NCBI GenBank assembly: GCA_034401135.1
Contig: JAWZSP010000003.1
Coordinates: 434,001-498,000, forward strand
Direction of reading: 5' to 3'
DNA: 64,000 bases
Origin: Volutella citrinella
Lineage: Eukaryota > Ascomycota > Sordariomycetes > Hypocreales > Nectriaceae
Positions within the stretch are counted from its first letter, which is position 1, and each line of letters starts with the position of its first letter. The position numbers and the translations under genes are program-made. Below the pieces are notes generated by a model, which searched no databases, had not been told where the DNA came from, and saw only the letters and a program-made list of their open reading frames with translations. Positions 46,263-58,596 of the stretch are shown one piece after another.

Positions 46263-48272
46263 CAAGTAGTCGAGGAGGTGGTGTTAGTGCCCGCCGCAGC
46301 AGCTCGCCGTGGTAACAGCAGCAGCACGAGGTGTAGGAATGGCATTGAGTCGCCCTAACGTCCAGTCCCCCTCCCTCCCGCCTTCCCGCTGCGCTGTCCG
46401 CTGACGACCTTGTCTACTACCCGCCCGCTGCCCCTGGAGACAGCAGTGGCAGGGCGTCTATGCGTCTGCTAGGTACCGCTAACTGGCTGGCGGACTTCTG
46501 TACGTAAATTGGCGAGGCGGAGGGCACGCAGACGGAGTCGCTTCTCCTCCTCGCCCTAGACGAAGCTGTAGTCCCGAGCAGCCAAGCAGCCCAACAATGC
46601 CATCATGGGCCCCAAGCCCCGCCGCTGGTTGGCCAACGTCTGCTGGCAGGTGGGGGCTGCTTCCCCCCTTCAGGCTTCACACCCCCCTGTAGGCTGGTGG
46701 TTTGGTAGGCCCGAGCTGGCTGGCGCCCGTGACGGCGGGGCATCATGGCCGCCCGCCGCACCACCCACCGCAAGGATGGAGGGGTAAAGACAAACGATGG
46801 GTGCAAGGATATCGGGTTCCATTGCCTCGTCTCAGTCCGAGTATCAGATCTGAAGCTTGCAATGGCCATTCAATGCGCATTATGGCAGCCTGGAGAGAAG
46901 CCGTCGTGACAGTGTATCTTATCCAAGGCCCAAATAGCTCAACATTTGCTAGCTGTGTGATGATGTATGCTCCTTATTTGCCGCATTGGCAATTGGCAGG
47001 AAAATCCTGAGGTGGGGGGGGCGCAAGAATTGGACGGGAGCCATGGCATTGATATGCTTTACGCAATTCAATCGCCGAGGGAATCTCAACAAGCTCGCTA
47101 CGGCTGTATCAAATGAATGACCACTGGATTTTGATTCTGTCAGGAATTGATTACAGCAGCAATGCCATAATATAGTATCTAAGGTTGATATCTGTGAACT
47201 GTCTGCGCTGTCACTCACTCCGTCAGACGCTCCGTCTTCTGTGCTCTCCCAAAAATCACTCAGCCACCATCCCACTCCCTCCTCCTGACGCTCCTCCTCT
47301 CCGTGCTCACCACCTGGCTCCAAGACGTCGTCATTGCGCAGACCGTCGCGTCCTCGTCACGCTTCGGTGAATGTCCGACCGCTCCCGTGCCTCCGAAGGC
47401 CCCCTCAGCCGCCGTCCACCCGGGCACATCCGGGTTCTCGCCCCATGCCTCGGGAACTGGCGCGCGTAGTGCTCCGTAGCCCCTTGGTGATACGCCCGTA
47501 GCTGCTTGCATCCTGCTGCCCATATGCGAGCTGCGGCGGCTTGCGGGGCCGACCTGAGCTTTCCCCGGCTGCTGCTCGGGATGGGCCCGGGTGGCTGTCG
47601 TAGATTCCTGACGGGGAAGCACACTCGATCGAGCATGTGGAGATGTCTGTTGGCCATGGAGGAGCAATGCCGCGGGTAGCCTGGGGTGAAGCTCTTCCCG
47701 AAACGCCCCGCTGGTCATGATGATGCCCGACGAGAACTTGCGTACATATCACCCCCGGGATCCCCGTCACCGCCAGATTGAGGCAAAATCGTCGTATCTG
47801 TTGTTCCTATCTGCTCATACTTGGCTAGATGGATGGTATCTACCGCCGCGTCCACTGGCCCACCGATGCTCCAGATCAGCAGCCATGGCAACGCAGCCCA
47901 TGATCAACGAGAGAAAAAGCAAGTCCGCCAGACGTGGAAATCATGACTCCTGGACTCCCAAACAAACGCCGTGTCCTGCGCCGTCCCATGAACCAGACCC
48001 AGAAAGAGAGAAAAAAGCCAAGGGGTCGTATGCCTCGCCGAGGCCCCTCGGAAATGCAACATGCTCCGGACCAAACCGTGTAGATGGCCGCACCAAACCG
48101 GGGTGCACATGAACGCAGATAGCTCTGATGGTCGCCGCGCCATCCCCGGGCGCCCTGAACTCATCAGGCTGGATGATCAACACACTTGTAACATAAGAAA
48201 ACCGCCTCCCCCATCCCCATAACGTGTATCATGAAATAATGTAGAATCGCTTTTGTATGTATTTTTGTCGAT
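46263..48272. other. Intergenic region, no gene seen
   Basis: About 2 kb between the PGK1 promoter and the 3' end of the Mpv17-like gene. Frames up to 150 codons occur on both strands but lack domains and splice support. The middle (46900-47200) is A/T-richer. Confidence 0.5.
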
Positions 48273-49439
48273 CTACTCGCTCGAGGAGTTTGCGAGGGAC
48301 AGGTAGGCCGTCCAGCCGATGCTGATGGTCGACACAAAGGGCTGTCACGCAGCAGTTAGCAAACAATCAACGTTGGGACTCGTTGGACGGGATCTAACAT
48401 ACCAACTGGTACTGAACGGGCATGAGGCGGAAGTTGACGAGCTGGACCGCGGGCCAGATGACGTAGTTTGCCTTGAGCGTGGGCACGTACATGTCGCGCA
48501 GCTTGTGAGCGACGGCACGACGACCGCCACCCTCGGCGATGGTCATGGCGGTGTAGAAGACGGCGAGACCAAAGGGGGCGAAGATGAGCTGGTCAAAGGC
48601 GACGCGCTTGAGGGCCGGGGCGAAGGCGCTCGTCTTGGTGATGGGGAAGACGCGGCCGAGGAAGCGGAACCACTTGAACTGCAGGGGCGCCATGCAGAAG
48701 CCGTAGGCCATGAAGCGCGTCAGGCGCTCAAAGTCAAAGGGCGGCGGCAGCAAGCGCGAGTCTGGGATAAAGTCGCGTTCGCTGAAGGGATTCTTGCGGT
48801 CGAGCTCGTGGATCTCAATGGCGAGGCTGTCGTCCTTGGTCAAGCCGCCGGGCTTGCGGAGGGCGCGCTGGCGGATCGACGTGATGGTCTGGGCGACGGT
48901 GTCGGCGACGCCTCCGAGGATGGCGTTGGTGACCATCATGGTCATGACTGCACAGGTGCGGTTAGCATTGGGGCGTGCGATGGGCGGAGCAAGGCATTTG
49001 TCTTGATGGGTCCGACGTACGTGGTCGCTCGTCATAGTACGAGTTGAAGCGGGCCGTCAGCCGCGCTACGAGGGCCATCTCGATGAAGAAGACGATTGTG
49101 TGCAGCAACGGCTGTGCAAAGGCGAAAAAAAAAACACAGGTTAGCAGAATTCTAGAAGCGTGTTTGGAAATATCGAATGAATGGCAGCGATGGGGAATGT
49201 TGATTGGAGGAGTTGGAGAGACACGGCTGGCGATAAGCCATGATGGCTGGTGGTGGCGATGACGCCCACGATTGGGGGAACGTGTGGCGGTGGTGGACGC
49301 TGGGCGGGTGCAGCGACGAAACATGTGTGCGCAAGGGATTCGGATTGGTGGGCGGGTGGCGACGACTTACAATGCGGCCGTAGATGAACTTGCTGTTCAC
49401 TGCGCGGACGAAGCGCTTCTGGTTATCCTCCCACGACAT
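48273..49439 (-). CDS. Mpv17/PMP22-family membrane protein (SYM1-like)
   Basis: Four exons, 49371..49439, 49021..49111, 48403..48947 and 48273..48341 (257 aa). The introns are 259, 73 and 61 nt; each has a GT-AG pair with a clear branch site, and all keep frame. The N-terminus MSWEDNQKRFVRAV is short. The first membrane segment is IPLLHTIVFFIEMALVARL, followed by RPLMTMMVTNAILGGVADTVAQT, a family hallmark. Then come a hydrophilic loop, FMAYGFCMAPLQFKWFRFLGRVFP, FAPFGLAVFYTAM and the signature KANYVIWPAVQLVNFRLMPVQYQLPFVSTISIGWTAYLSL split over the last intron. Yeast Sym1 and human MPV17 form channels in the inner mitochondrial membrane. The exon 3 insert (LRKPGGLTKDDSLAIEIHEL) is longer than in Sym1, so a peroxisomal or paralogous role is possible. 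Confidence 0.92.
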
Positions 49440-52115
49440 CTTGGGCGACTCTGATGCGATGCCCGACTGGTTCGAAATGCACGACTCCTCCTTCCCTCGT
49501 CCTTTTATTTATTTTATTTGTCGTCGAGGACACGCGGGCGCCAGGAATTTATTTTTTTTGGCTCTTCAGCGGTTTGGCTGGGGGCGACTTGGCGGGGATG
49601 AGCGGGCGGCTAGCCTGAGCCGGCGACGGGTGGGCAACGCTGAATGGACAGGTGGACGGGCTTTGATCGATGACGACGAGGTCACGCGCCTTGGTTGGAA
49701 GTTCTCGAGCGCGCGACCGAGGAAGCTGGATCTATGGGTCGTAGGAGACGTCGTTTATGGGCGTCGAGCGTAGAGGCGGGCGGATCGGATCGTCGTCGAG
49801 TCGTCTTAGTCGGTCGCCGCGGGAGGAGGAGTTGGTAGAATGTGTGTGTGTGACCGAGCAAGAAGAGACAGAAGAGATATATGTCAGATCAGGCGACCTG
49901 GGGCAAAGAAGAGGGGAAACAGGAGCACACAAGGCTTTGTCCGGCACGGGGAGGGTCGAGCAGTGGTAATATTGGGCCATAGTTTGCACCAGCGCATGCG
50001 CATGCGCAATCCCCCCCATCCATCCATCCCATCCATCTCCAAGCGTGGCGTGCGGGATACAGTATACAGTATGGGGATACGGTACGTACGGGACAGCCAA
50101 GTCTGGAGGTCAGACGTCGCTAGCCCGCGCGGCCAATGTGTCAAGGCGGCGTCAATCCCTCCGTGGCGCGGCATGCCATTTGATGGTTTCCGGCACCCGG
50201 GCTCCAGTTTGCTGTCTTGTTGCTCCGCCCTCCCAAACCGGGGGGATGTCATGCGAGCAGGGTCGCGCATCCTCGCCTCTGAGGATGCTCGGTTCGCGAC
50301 TTGGCGACCAGGTATCCGTGCACCGTGGTTTTGGCTGGCAGGCACCTGGGACGGAGGTATCTCCCGAGGAAGGATGGGCATGCGACAGCGGGATGGCTGG
50401 GCGGCACAGGGCTGGGGGGGCTCTTGCAGCGGGTGTCCACTCGAGGCACCGCCAGACCTGCCCTAGAACCCAGGGCAGCCGACCGTCCAGGGAATTGGAA
50501 CTTTTAGGCCTCAGCCCGCCTGGGGAAGGTGCCGACTCGGGCAGCGAGCCACCGGCGGTCTGGGTCTCTGTGGTGTGTGACGCCTTGCTGTCTGGGGTTC
50601 ATTGTCGCCTGTTTCATTCGGGTCCTGCGATCGTCACTGACTGATGCACCATTGCCACTTGGATCCGCCCATTTATTTGCACTGACCGCAAAGTGCATGT
50701 GAGGCCGTGGCACTGTACATGACCTGGCACTGTCCTTCACAATCTTTTCTTGTCGCCATCCTGCGTCTCCGGATATTTAGAATGACTCGGCGTTGGGGGC
50801 CGGGACTTCGGTGTGGATTCTCTTGCCGCCTTCACTGGGACACTGCCTCTTCCTTTGCGCATCCTCCCTCCACTGGGAGCGTTTACCATCGCAGCTTTTG
50901 TTTCACCAAACCCCGGCCTGCGACCCTGCGTGCGACTTCCACCGGTTGGCTGGGGCGTATTGCCAGTGCGTGTACGTAACGTATACGGTTCTCCGACACA
51001 CAGCGGCAACGTAAGCCCGGCAAGGCGGCCGAAGGTCCAAGTATCAAAGGACCCAGTCCCGGCAAGAAAGGCCCGAGAAATGAATTCGGGCTGTGCGTGC
51101 TGACCACGGTTCTATTGCAGTACCACCTCTAATTAATTACGAGAAGTGCTAGCAATCAACCCAACAGCCACATCCCGCAAGCCAGCCCCGACGCTTTCGT
51201 ATTCTCTTCTTCACGTCTTCTGCTCCGTAATATCTGTCCAATATCCGTACAGTACTCGCCCATCTGGCAGCCACCGTGTAATATTGAGCTGATGGTGCTC
51301 CCTCCGATAAAGGAACGCCGACCCACCGCTGCGCCGTGCTCCCATCCTTGGCATCGTCCGCCCTTCCCTGTCCCCTTCTCTGCTGCCCTGTGTGTCCCGG
51401 GTTTGCACTGTACCACTCGCCTTGCCTGGCTTGGCTCTTGGCTGGCGGTTGGGACTCTGCCGATGTTGCTCGGCGTTCTTGGCTTCCCATCTGCCATTAT
51501 CAATCGCTTGGCGCACGGACTCGGAGTCTGGCCTTCCCGAGAGTCCGAGTCGCATGGCGTATGAGGATATGGCATGCGTCTGAAGACCTGGCATGGCGCC
51601 GCGGGTGGATTAGCCAAAGTTCCGATGGGCCCCCTCAGCAGGCATCAGTGACATTCACTCTCATCTGAAGGGAGATAAGAATAGCTCGAGATTGGATCCT
51701 TCGTACTCTTATTGCGGACCGGCCCATCGCTTGGCTAAATTGTGTGAATTGCTAGTCTCCGTGTCTATTGCTACTCGTCTACTATGTACGTACGTAGTCT
51801 TTTAATTATCACACGCCGGTCTCCCTCGGACCACAACGCATTTTCTCCCAGCAGACCGGGGTGCATTACTTCTCTCCACCTCTGGGTATGTACATGTGCA
51901 GCGAGCCATCCCTTTACGGAGGGGACTGCGCAAGTGAAAATACAACGAATCAAAAAGTGCAAACAAAACTCCGAAAGGGGGCGGGCTGGTGACGGAGCCA
52001 CCTGAGCAGTCTAGAACCAAATACCTCGCACATTCTCGTGCTTCCCAGATGCTATACAGAACATGTTGAAAAAAATGACAAAAAAGATCCATAACGAAGG
52101 TCTTGGTTCCTGAGC
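49440..52115. other. Intergenic region, no gene seen
   Basis: About 2.7 kb between the Mpv17-like start and the calcium-exchanger 3' end. It contains an alternating GCGCATGCGCATGCGC palindrome near 49993 and a short CATC repeat near 50017. The longest frames (up to 208 codons) have no recognisable domain. Confidence 0.5.
49993..50008. repeat. Short self-complementary CATGCG repeat
   Basis: GCGCATGCGCATGCGC is a perfect palindrome of alternating purine and pyrimidine. It could bind a dimeric regulator or be a chance sequence. About 570 bp upstream of the Mpv17-like start codon. Confidence 0.5.
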
Positions 52116-53989
52116 TTAGATGGGATACCCTGGGCACAATTGGTCAGTAATCGAAAACACTCCAACGTCATCTGGTCCAACTCACACCACGAGCACACCG
52201 CAATGATGGCATAAAGACAAATGAGCAAGAACCCCTCGAGCCAATGGCTCTTGCCGTCGCCGATGAGGTAATTCGTCAGCAGCACGGCGACGAACATGAC
52301 GGCGACCTGGAAGATGTCGAAGCTGAGGTTCATCTTCTCGACGCCCATGCCCCAGCCGATGATGACGAGCAGCGGGATGAGCAGCAGCGCGACCTGCATG
52401 CTGGAGCCCACGGCCACGCCAATCGCCAGGTCCATCTTGTCCTTGATGGCCACCGTCACGGCCGTCGCGTGCTCGGCCGCGTTGCCCACGATGGGGAGTA
52501 GGATGAGGCCGACAAACTCCTCCGAGACGTCGCCAGACTTGGTCACGGCGTCGATTGAGTCTACCATGAACTCGGCGCACAGTGCCACGAAGACGGTCGA
52601 CACGACCAGCGTCGCGCCCGCCACCAGGATGTGCAGCTGCGGCTCCTCCTCCTCGTCTTCGTCGTCGTTGTCGTCGTCTCCGCTGCGCTGCGCGTGCGTC
52701 GGGTCTGCGAGCATCTTGGCCAGCCGCTGCTTCTCGTCGCTCTCCTCAGCAACCAGCCCTCGGCCCATCATGGCCCCCGTTGCCGCGAACCCCTGCCGGA
52801 CGGCGCCCTCGGACAGCTTAGCCTCGCTGCGCGACGACCACGGCTTGGCCGCAACCTTCTCGCTCTCCTCGGCGAAGACGCTCTGGTGCGTCTTGAGCTG
52901 GAAGAGCAGGTATGCACCGTAAACGAGCAGCAAAATCACCGACGTGCCCCGCGACAGGGCCGCGACGTCAGCCACGGGCGTATCGCTGGCGACGTCAAAA
53001 ATGGTGGGCACGATGATGGACGCGGCGGCCAGTGCCAGCAGCGACGCCGCGGTCTGCGCGACCGTCACGTTGAAGTACTGCTCGCGGCGGCGCAGCCCGC
53101 CAAAGAAGAAACAGAAGCCCATGACGAGTAGCAGGTTGGACAGGATGGAGCCGATGAGCGACGTCTGCACGATGACGACCTTGCCGTCGACGAGCGCCAG
53201 GATGGCCACGATGAGCTCGACGGCGTTGCCAAACGTCGCGTTGATGAGCCCGCCCAGCACCTCGCCCGTCCGCAGCGCAATCTCCTCGGTCGCGAAGCTC
53301 AGCATGGCCGCCAGCGGCACGATGGCGATGAAGTTGACCACGAAGACGGCGATGCGGTTGACCGAGTGCACGTAGTTGAGCGCGATGCCCACCGGCGCAG
53401 CCACCAGCAGCACGTTGATCCACGAGTTGAGGAACGTGCGCTGCAGCTGGTTGGCCACCGTGAAGGGCGTCTTGGGCTGCACGTTGCGGAACAGGCCCTG
53501 CTTCTCCTCCTTGCCGGTGCTCTGCTTCTTCTTCTTGCCGCTCTTGCTCTCGTCCTCCTCCTCGACCTTCTTCGGCACGGCCTCCTCCTCGGGCTTGCGA
53601 CTCCTCAGACGGCCCGTTGTGTCATCGCCCACGAGCGACCGCTGCGACGGGGTAATGTCATCCTCCTCGGTGTTTCGACTCCCCGTTCGGCCATTGTCGT
53701 CGCCATCGCGGCTCCCGGAGCCCGCCATCGTCTCGGCGTTGGACCACTCCCTGTTGACGGCCCGGGCCTGGGGCTCGGAGCGGGCGTGGGCCAATGGCTC
53801 GCCCGTGGGCTGCCTGGACACATTGCCCCCGTTGATGCTGCGTTCGACGTCCCAGGACGTGGTGTGAGTTGGTCTACGGTCCCAGGCGACGTGGCGAAAG
53901 GGGTTCCATGACTGCTCGGAGCTGGTACGGCTCAGCGTGTGCGCCTGGCGCTTGAGGTTAAAGTGGTTGACTGTCTGTCTCAGCGTCAT
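52116..53989 (-). CDS. Vacuolar Ca2+/H+ exchanger (CAX/VCX1 type)
   Basis: Two exons, 52186..53989 and 52116..52129 (605 aa). The last intron (56 nt, GTGAGT...CCCAG) leaves a 14-nt final exon and gives the end AVCSWWYPI, matching the aromatic end of CAX proteins; without it the frame would run on for about 45 meaningless residues. The first 180 residues are cytosolic and polar with a Lys-rich KSGKKKKQ stretch. Eleven or so membrane helices follow, with the two ion-binding repeats of the family, FGNAVELIVAILAL (about 253-266) and VGNAAEHATAVTVAIKDK (about 500-517). Between the two halves is the acidic loop GDDDNDDEDEEEE. It should use the vacuolar proton gradient to load Ca2+ into the vacuole. 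The ATG at 53989 is favoured; GTAAGT at 54059 and GAG at 53991 could bound a 69-nt leader intron. Confidence 0.93.
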
Positions 53990-55069
53990 TCTCGCAGGTC
54001 GGACGAGCCACGTGGAGGACAAGAGGCTATCATGGAGGGGAAAGGAGATCAACACTTACAGTTGGACATGCCAAGACGTAGGGCACGGTAGCTACGGATT
54101 ATTGTGGACTGACTGCGGGATAGGAGGTTGCGAAAAGTCTTGGCAGACGTAGCAGGGGGGAGGACCCAGATACTAATAAAGACGGCCTGCCACGTTTAAT
54201 ATGCGGTCTGGGGATTGCTTGCTTGCGGTAACATTAATCGCTCCCTCCTGGATGGGTGGGTTGTGTGTTGTCAAGCCAGGGGCCGGACTACTCAGGGCAG
54301 CCCCCAGCCAATTAGCCTAGGAGCATGACACACTAACGCATCCTATGAGGGACTGATGGAGCGTTAGGGAGCGGTGGAACCATCAGGAGATGACGTAGAG
54401 GAGGCCTCCTCTGCTGGCGTGCCATTGTCTAACCGCGCCGTCCAACGTTCCCATCCTGCTGCGCCTTTGCTCGCGGCGGCAAACATGGCGCGGCCTTGAC
54501 GACGACCCGAAGCTACACTGCCCATTAGGCATTCTACAGTTGGCAGCTGAAGCGGTGAATTGGGGCTCATCTGGTCGGACGCGTCGTTGTCGGGTTTGCC
54601 AGGGATAATTAGGCCAGAGATAGGCAGGGTGTATCATGTAATTATGGTGATGGGCGCCTAGTGGAGTGACGGGTCGATGCCAAGACGGCCAAGAAATGCC
54701 GAGAGATCTGCCCGTGGGAGGGGGCTCCACTATGGAACATTCTGTCATCCTGCTATTCCCGCCAGCTTCAAGCCCGTGCCTGGCGTTATTTGGCACTCAC
54801 GGGTCGCGGGACAAGCCATGTAAGCGTCTGTGCCACGAGATATATGTCTATTTAGCCTTTTAGGGCTCTCGCTGGTAGAAATAGAAATAATAGTACATAC
54901 CTTAGCAATTACCGCTGCTGATGCCTACGATACCCCATAATACCTCCATTCCGTCATCTGCCACCATCCGCGTCCATCGCCCACCACTAGTCCAACTGTC
55001 GACAAGCCACCGCACCCAAAACCAGGTTCACAAAACCCCAAACCAGGTTTCCAAACCCTCCGCTAGCAT
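53990..55069. other. Intergenic region, no gene seen
   Basis: About 1.1 kb between the calcium-exchanger start and the 3' end of the NACHT-TPR gene. A/T content rises near 54830-54910. Presumed promoter of the exchanger; no gene seen. Confidence 0.5.
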
Positions 55070-57809
55070 CTATTCCTGTATAGCTGGCAGCACCCCTGCA
55101 AGCCTCTCTCTCATAGACCAGGCCTCGGCAGCCTTGTCCTGCTTCCTATACACGTCCACCAGTGTCTGTCCAATCCGTTGGGTCATCTCATCCTGCAGAC
55201 CAAGTGCCCTCATAGCCCATCGAAGCGCCGTCTCCAGCACGCCCTCTGCATCCCTGTCGCGCGACTGCATCGCATATGCCCGCCCTAGGTCGTGCAGCCT
55301 CTCGATGGTCAACCGGCCCTCCTCCCAGTTAAACGTCTCGTACGCCTTGACGGACCTCTCCTACAGCGCCGCCGCCTTGGCGTATTGACCCTGCTTAGCG
55401 TAGAGGCGCCCTAGCTTGTCCACCGCGTCAATAGTCGCCCTGTTGTCCTTCCCGAGCGCGTATTCGTAGATGCGCAACGCCTGCTCTGCGCTCCGCTGTG
55501 CGTCGCCCAGTCGGCCTGTATCCTCAAATAGATCTGCCAGCGTGGCGTGCGTGTCTGCCACAAGGGGATGTTTCTGACCATGAGCTTCTTGCTGACCCCG
55601 GAGAGCCATGTCGTAAGTCAAGACTGCCGCCGATATCTTGCCCCGCATCTTGAAGAGCTCCGCGAGACGCAGCCTCGTGTGGATGGTTTAATCGTCATTG
55701 GCGCCCAGCCTCCTCTCCTGAGCCGATAACAGCTGAGCGTATGTTGCCTCCGCCTTTTCGAACTGCTTGTCTTTACCATAGAGCTGCGCCAGATGGTCAA
55801 GAGTGTCGAGCGTCGTATCATCCAGGGGCCCTTTGTGCTGCATATAGCCTTCTAGTGCTCGCTCCATCATTGGTATGGCCATATCAACTCGACCCTGGTT
55901 TTTGTACAAGTTCCCAAGGTCGTAGGCCGCATACACCGTGCGTAGGGCTTCAGGGCCTTCCTGCGACTCCAGGGCATGGAGATGTCTGCCCCACAATGGC
56001 CCAGCCTCGTCTAGCCGCCCCTCTGTCGCATACAGTAACCCAAGTGAATGCACCGCAGCCAGAGTCCTTTCATCGGTTGGACCAAAGAGCTCTTCTCTGC
56101 CCTGTAGTGAACCCCTGTGCATAGTCTCGGCTTCCTTGAACATGCCCCTGTTCATGTATACGAGGCCAAGGCTGAGCATGACTTCGCACACGAAACTTTT
56201 TCCAGGAGCACCGGCCAACTCATATCCCCTGAGAGCCTGCTCATAGAATTGTTGTGCCTCCTCCAGACGGCCAAGTTGGTCGTAAAACGTGGCTAGTACA
56301 TCCAGCGCCTCCAGTCTGGGGCTGCCCTTTGGCCCCCAGTGCTGCCCACGAACAGGTAGGAGCCGCAACATAAGGCTCTCTGCCTCGTCCATTCGACCTT
56401 GCTCTCTCAAAATTTTGGTAACCTTGTCGAATTCACCAATCACCTCATCGTTAACCTGTGGCCCCAGCTTGAACACTTGCAGGCTGTCCGGGAGCCATAT
56501 CGACAGGTATCCCTCGAGCGTGTAGTGACTGAAGTTGAACGTTGCGCCGTCTGCTGAAACTCTCATCAATGGTCCCCAAATGTTTGGCAAATCTCTCCAG
56601 CTCAGAAAGCTTCCAGGGTCGCCGCCACTCAATCCATACTTCGAAAGCAAAAGCCTCAAATATTCGCAGACTAGAGGGACAGAGAGGCGCAGCTCAGGCA
56701 GCCTTGTCCCGACCAAGGTCCATCGCAGGAGGCGCGTGAGAATGAATATCTTTCGGGGGTTCGCTTCTTGAGTAATGTGATGCAGATGCGCGTCGTAGTG
56801 GACGAAATGTCGAAAATGAGGTGCATCATTCGGTGGCTTGTTGCCCGGATGTGCCCATCGGCCTTTGCTGGCGGCGTGGCATTGCTCGCCTAGTTCGTAT
56901 TTGGCCCAAATCCAACTGTAAACCGTCAGTGAGATGCAATGCTTTAAGAAAAGGATGCACTTACGAGCCATGGCTGTTGTAGACGAGGTACTCTTCCATT
57001 TGGGTCCGAGTAGTCAGAAGGAAGGTATCACCTCGGGTGATGCGCCGAGTCAGCTCCTCCCGTATCCAATGGCGGATGTCTTGGGCCCTCCCCTTCACGT
57101 CGATGGCGAAGAACAGCTCCTCTGTTGCGAGTGCTAGTTGTTCTGGCATAGTTGGAGTGGTGACTAGGAGCTGGAGCCGCCCTTCTGGGGCGTTGGTGAG
57201 CGAGGCAAGGTATTGTACCAAGCTTCTCTCAGCAGCCTCGGGAAGGGTATTGAGGGAATGAATCACCAAAAAGACGCGATTGAAGCAATTTATCAAGACG
57301 GATAGAAGGCCTTGCAGGTCCTTCAGCGGTACCAAGTTGAACGGATCGGGCTTGGAGACGACGTCCCACCCATTGAGGAACTGGGCGAACAGTGTTGAGG
57401 CGTCCTTGTTGTGGTGAGCGATCTGGGTTATCAACGACCAGAGGATCTTCTCTGGCATCGTCGTGGCGTAAGGCGATCGAGTGCACAAGTGATAGGCTAC
57501 CACGTGGTTTGCCCCGGCGCCCTGGAGAAGGCGGTCTATGATGGAGGCTGTCAGTGTCGTCCGCCCATGGCCAAGTGGAGCATGGAACCATAGCTTCGAA
57601 ATGCGCGCGGCCGGGTTGCGCCGTCCGGAGGTTTCCCATGGCTTGTCTGTGCCGCCTCTGAGCCATGCTGCGATCCTTTCGTCGCCAAAGGGCCATAGGA
57701 TCGTGCCCGGTTCCCTGTGACTTAGGATGTTTGCGAGCGTCTCTGCCATGGGCGTGGGGTCAAAGGCCGTGGGATCAGGTGGCCTTGGAGGGACATTTCT
57801 TGGATCCAT
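55070..57809 (-). pseudogene. NACHT-like/TPR (NLR-type) gene with two in-frame stops
   Basis: Minus strand, exons 56965..57809 and 55070..56915 with a 49-nt intron (GTAAGT...TACAG) that joins NSHGS to WIWAKYELG. The first 300 residues resemble a fungal NACHT NTPase, but both nucleotide motifs are degenerate: Walker A reads PLGHGRTTLT (Arg83 where Lys is required) and Walker B reads VFLVIHSLNTL (His184 and Asn187 in place of acidic residues). A linker follows, and from about residue 400 TPR repeats of the kinesin-light-chain type (GRLEEAQQFYEQALRGYE, GMFKEAETMHRGSL, GRVDMAIPMMERALEGY). The frame is stopped by TAA at 55688-55690 and TAG at 55361-55363, yet TPR coding continues in the same frame to 55070 (full length 896 codons). 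Translation to the first stop gives 690 aa. Either a decaying gene or a truncated but functional protein. Confidence 0.75.
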
Positions 57810-58596
57810 TCCGACGGCAAGCTGTTCGTTCGAGTGTTGGGGATGGATGCGGGTTGTGGAGTGAGGACGGCTATTCCTCTCAGTCTCACTGGAAGCGAAG
57901 CTACACTGACCGTACCCTCTGATTTCATGGGTGGGCGCGTCCTAACCAAATACTGAGTTGGAAAGAGGCAGTTACCATTGACCAACGGGCAGCCGCTGCC
58001 TTCCAAGTTCCAACAATGCCAAGAAGCATGGCATCCACCGGGCTCCCAGCACTCCTTCCTCCGTTTCATTGCTCGTTCTTTCTCGGCGCCACACCAGACG
58101 CCTTGTTCTTCACCATCGCAGTTTAGCAGTACCCCGTGCTCGGCATAATTGAAGCTGGGAAGGTGTCTGAAGTCGACGAGAACATCGTCCTAAAATCTGG
58201 CCGGGTGTACGAGCCCCTCGAGACGAATAGTACCAGCCTCAATGTTGGCACATGCCTTCGGGTTCATTTTTCATTTTGAGTTGATGGGATGCTGTTACTA
58301 CCGCACCTCGGATACATTGACTGCGAGTCCACGACCTGCGGAATGCCCGCATTCGGGAACTACTACGACCAACCCTTGCATGGGTGGATGACTATCAAGA
58401 CCCTGTGGCTGCCTTGCTATCTACACTTATGGCCCCCATGAGAAATCAAAGCACGAACCAAGGGCGAACGCATATAACAGGGACAGTCCGGTCCACCCCG
58501 TCAGTACTTCGAGCCCGTGACCAGATCGTAGCGGCCTGGTAACATCGCCCCTTACCAATGTCTTCGGACAGAACTGGCACCGGTAGGCGGAAAGCT
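57810..58596. other. Intergenic region, no gene seen
   Basis: 787 bp upstream of the NACHT-TPR start and downstream of the poly-Glu gene. Searched for an additional N-terminal exon of the NACHT gene on the minus strand; none was convincing. Confidence 0.45.

Noticed and set aside
48319..49047. Plus-strand open frame of 242 codons
   Set aside because: Antisense to the Mpv17-like gene, with no domain of its own.
53366..53911. Plus-strand open frames of 160-180 codons
   Set aside because: Shadow of the calcium exchanger's N-terminal exon.
55349..55372. An intron removing the TAG in the TPR gene
   Set aside because: No GT donor lies close upstream in a workable position and TPR periodicity continues across the stop, so a nonsense codon is the simpler reading.
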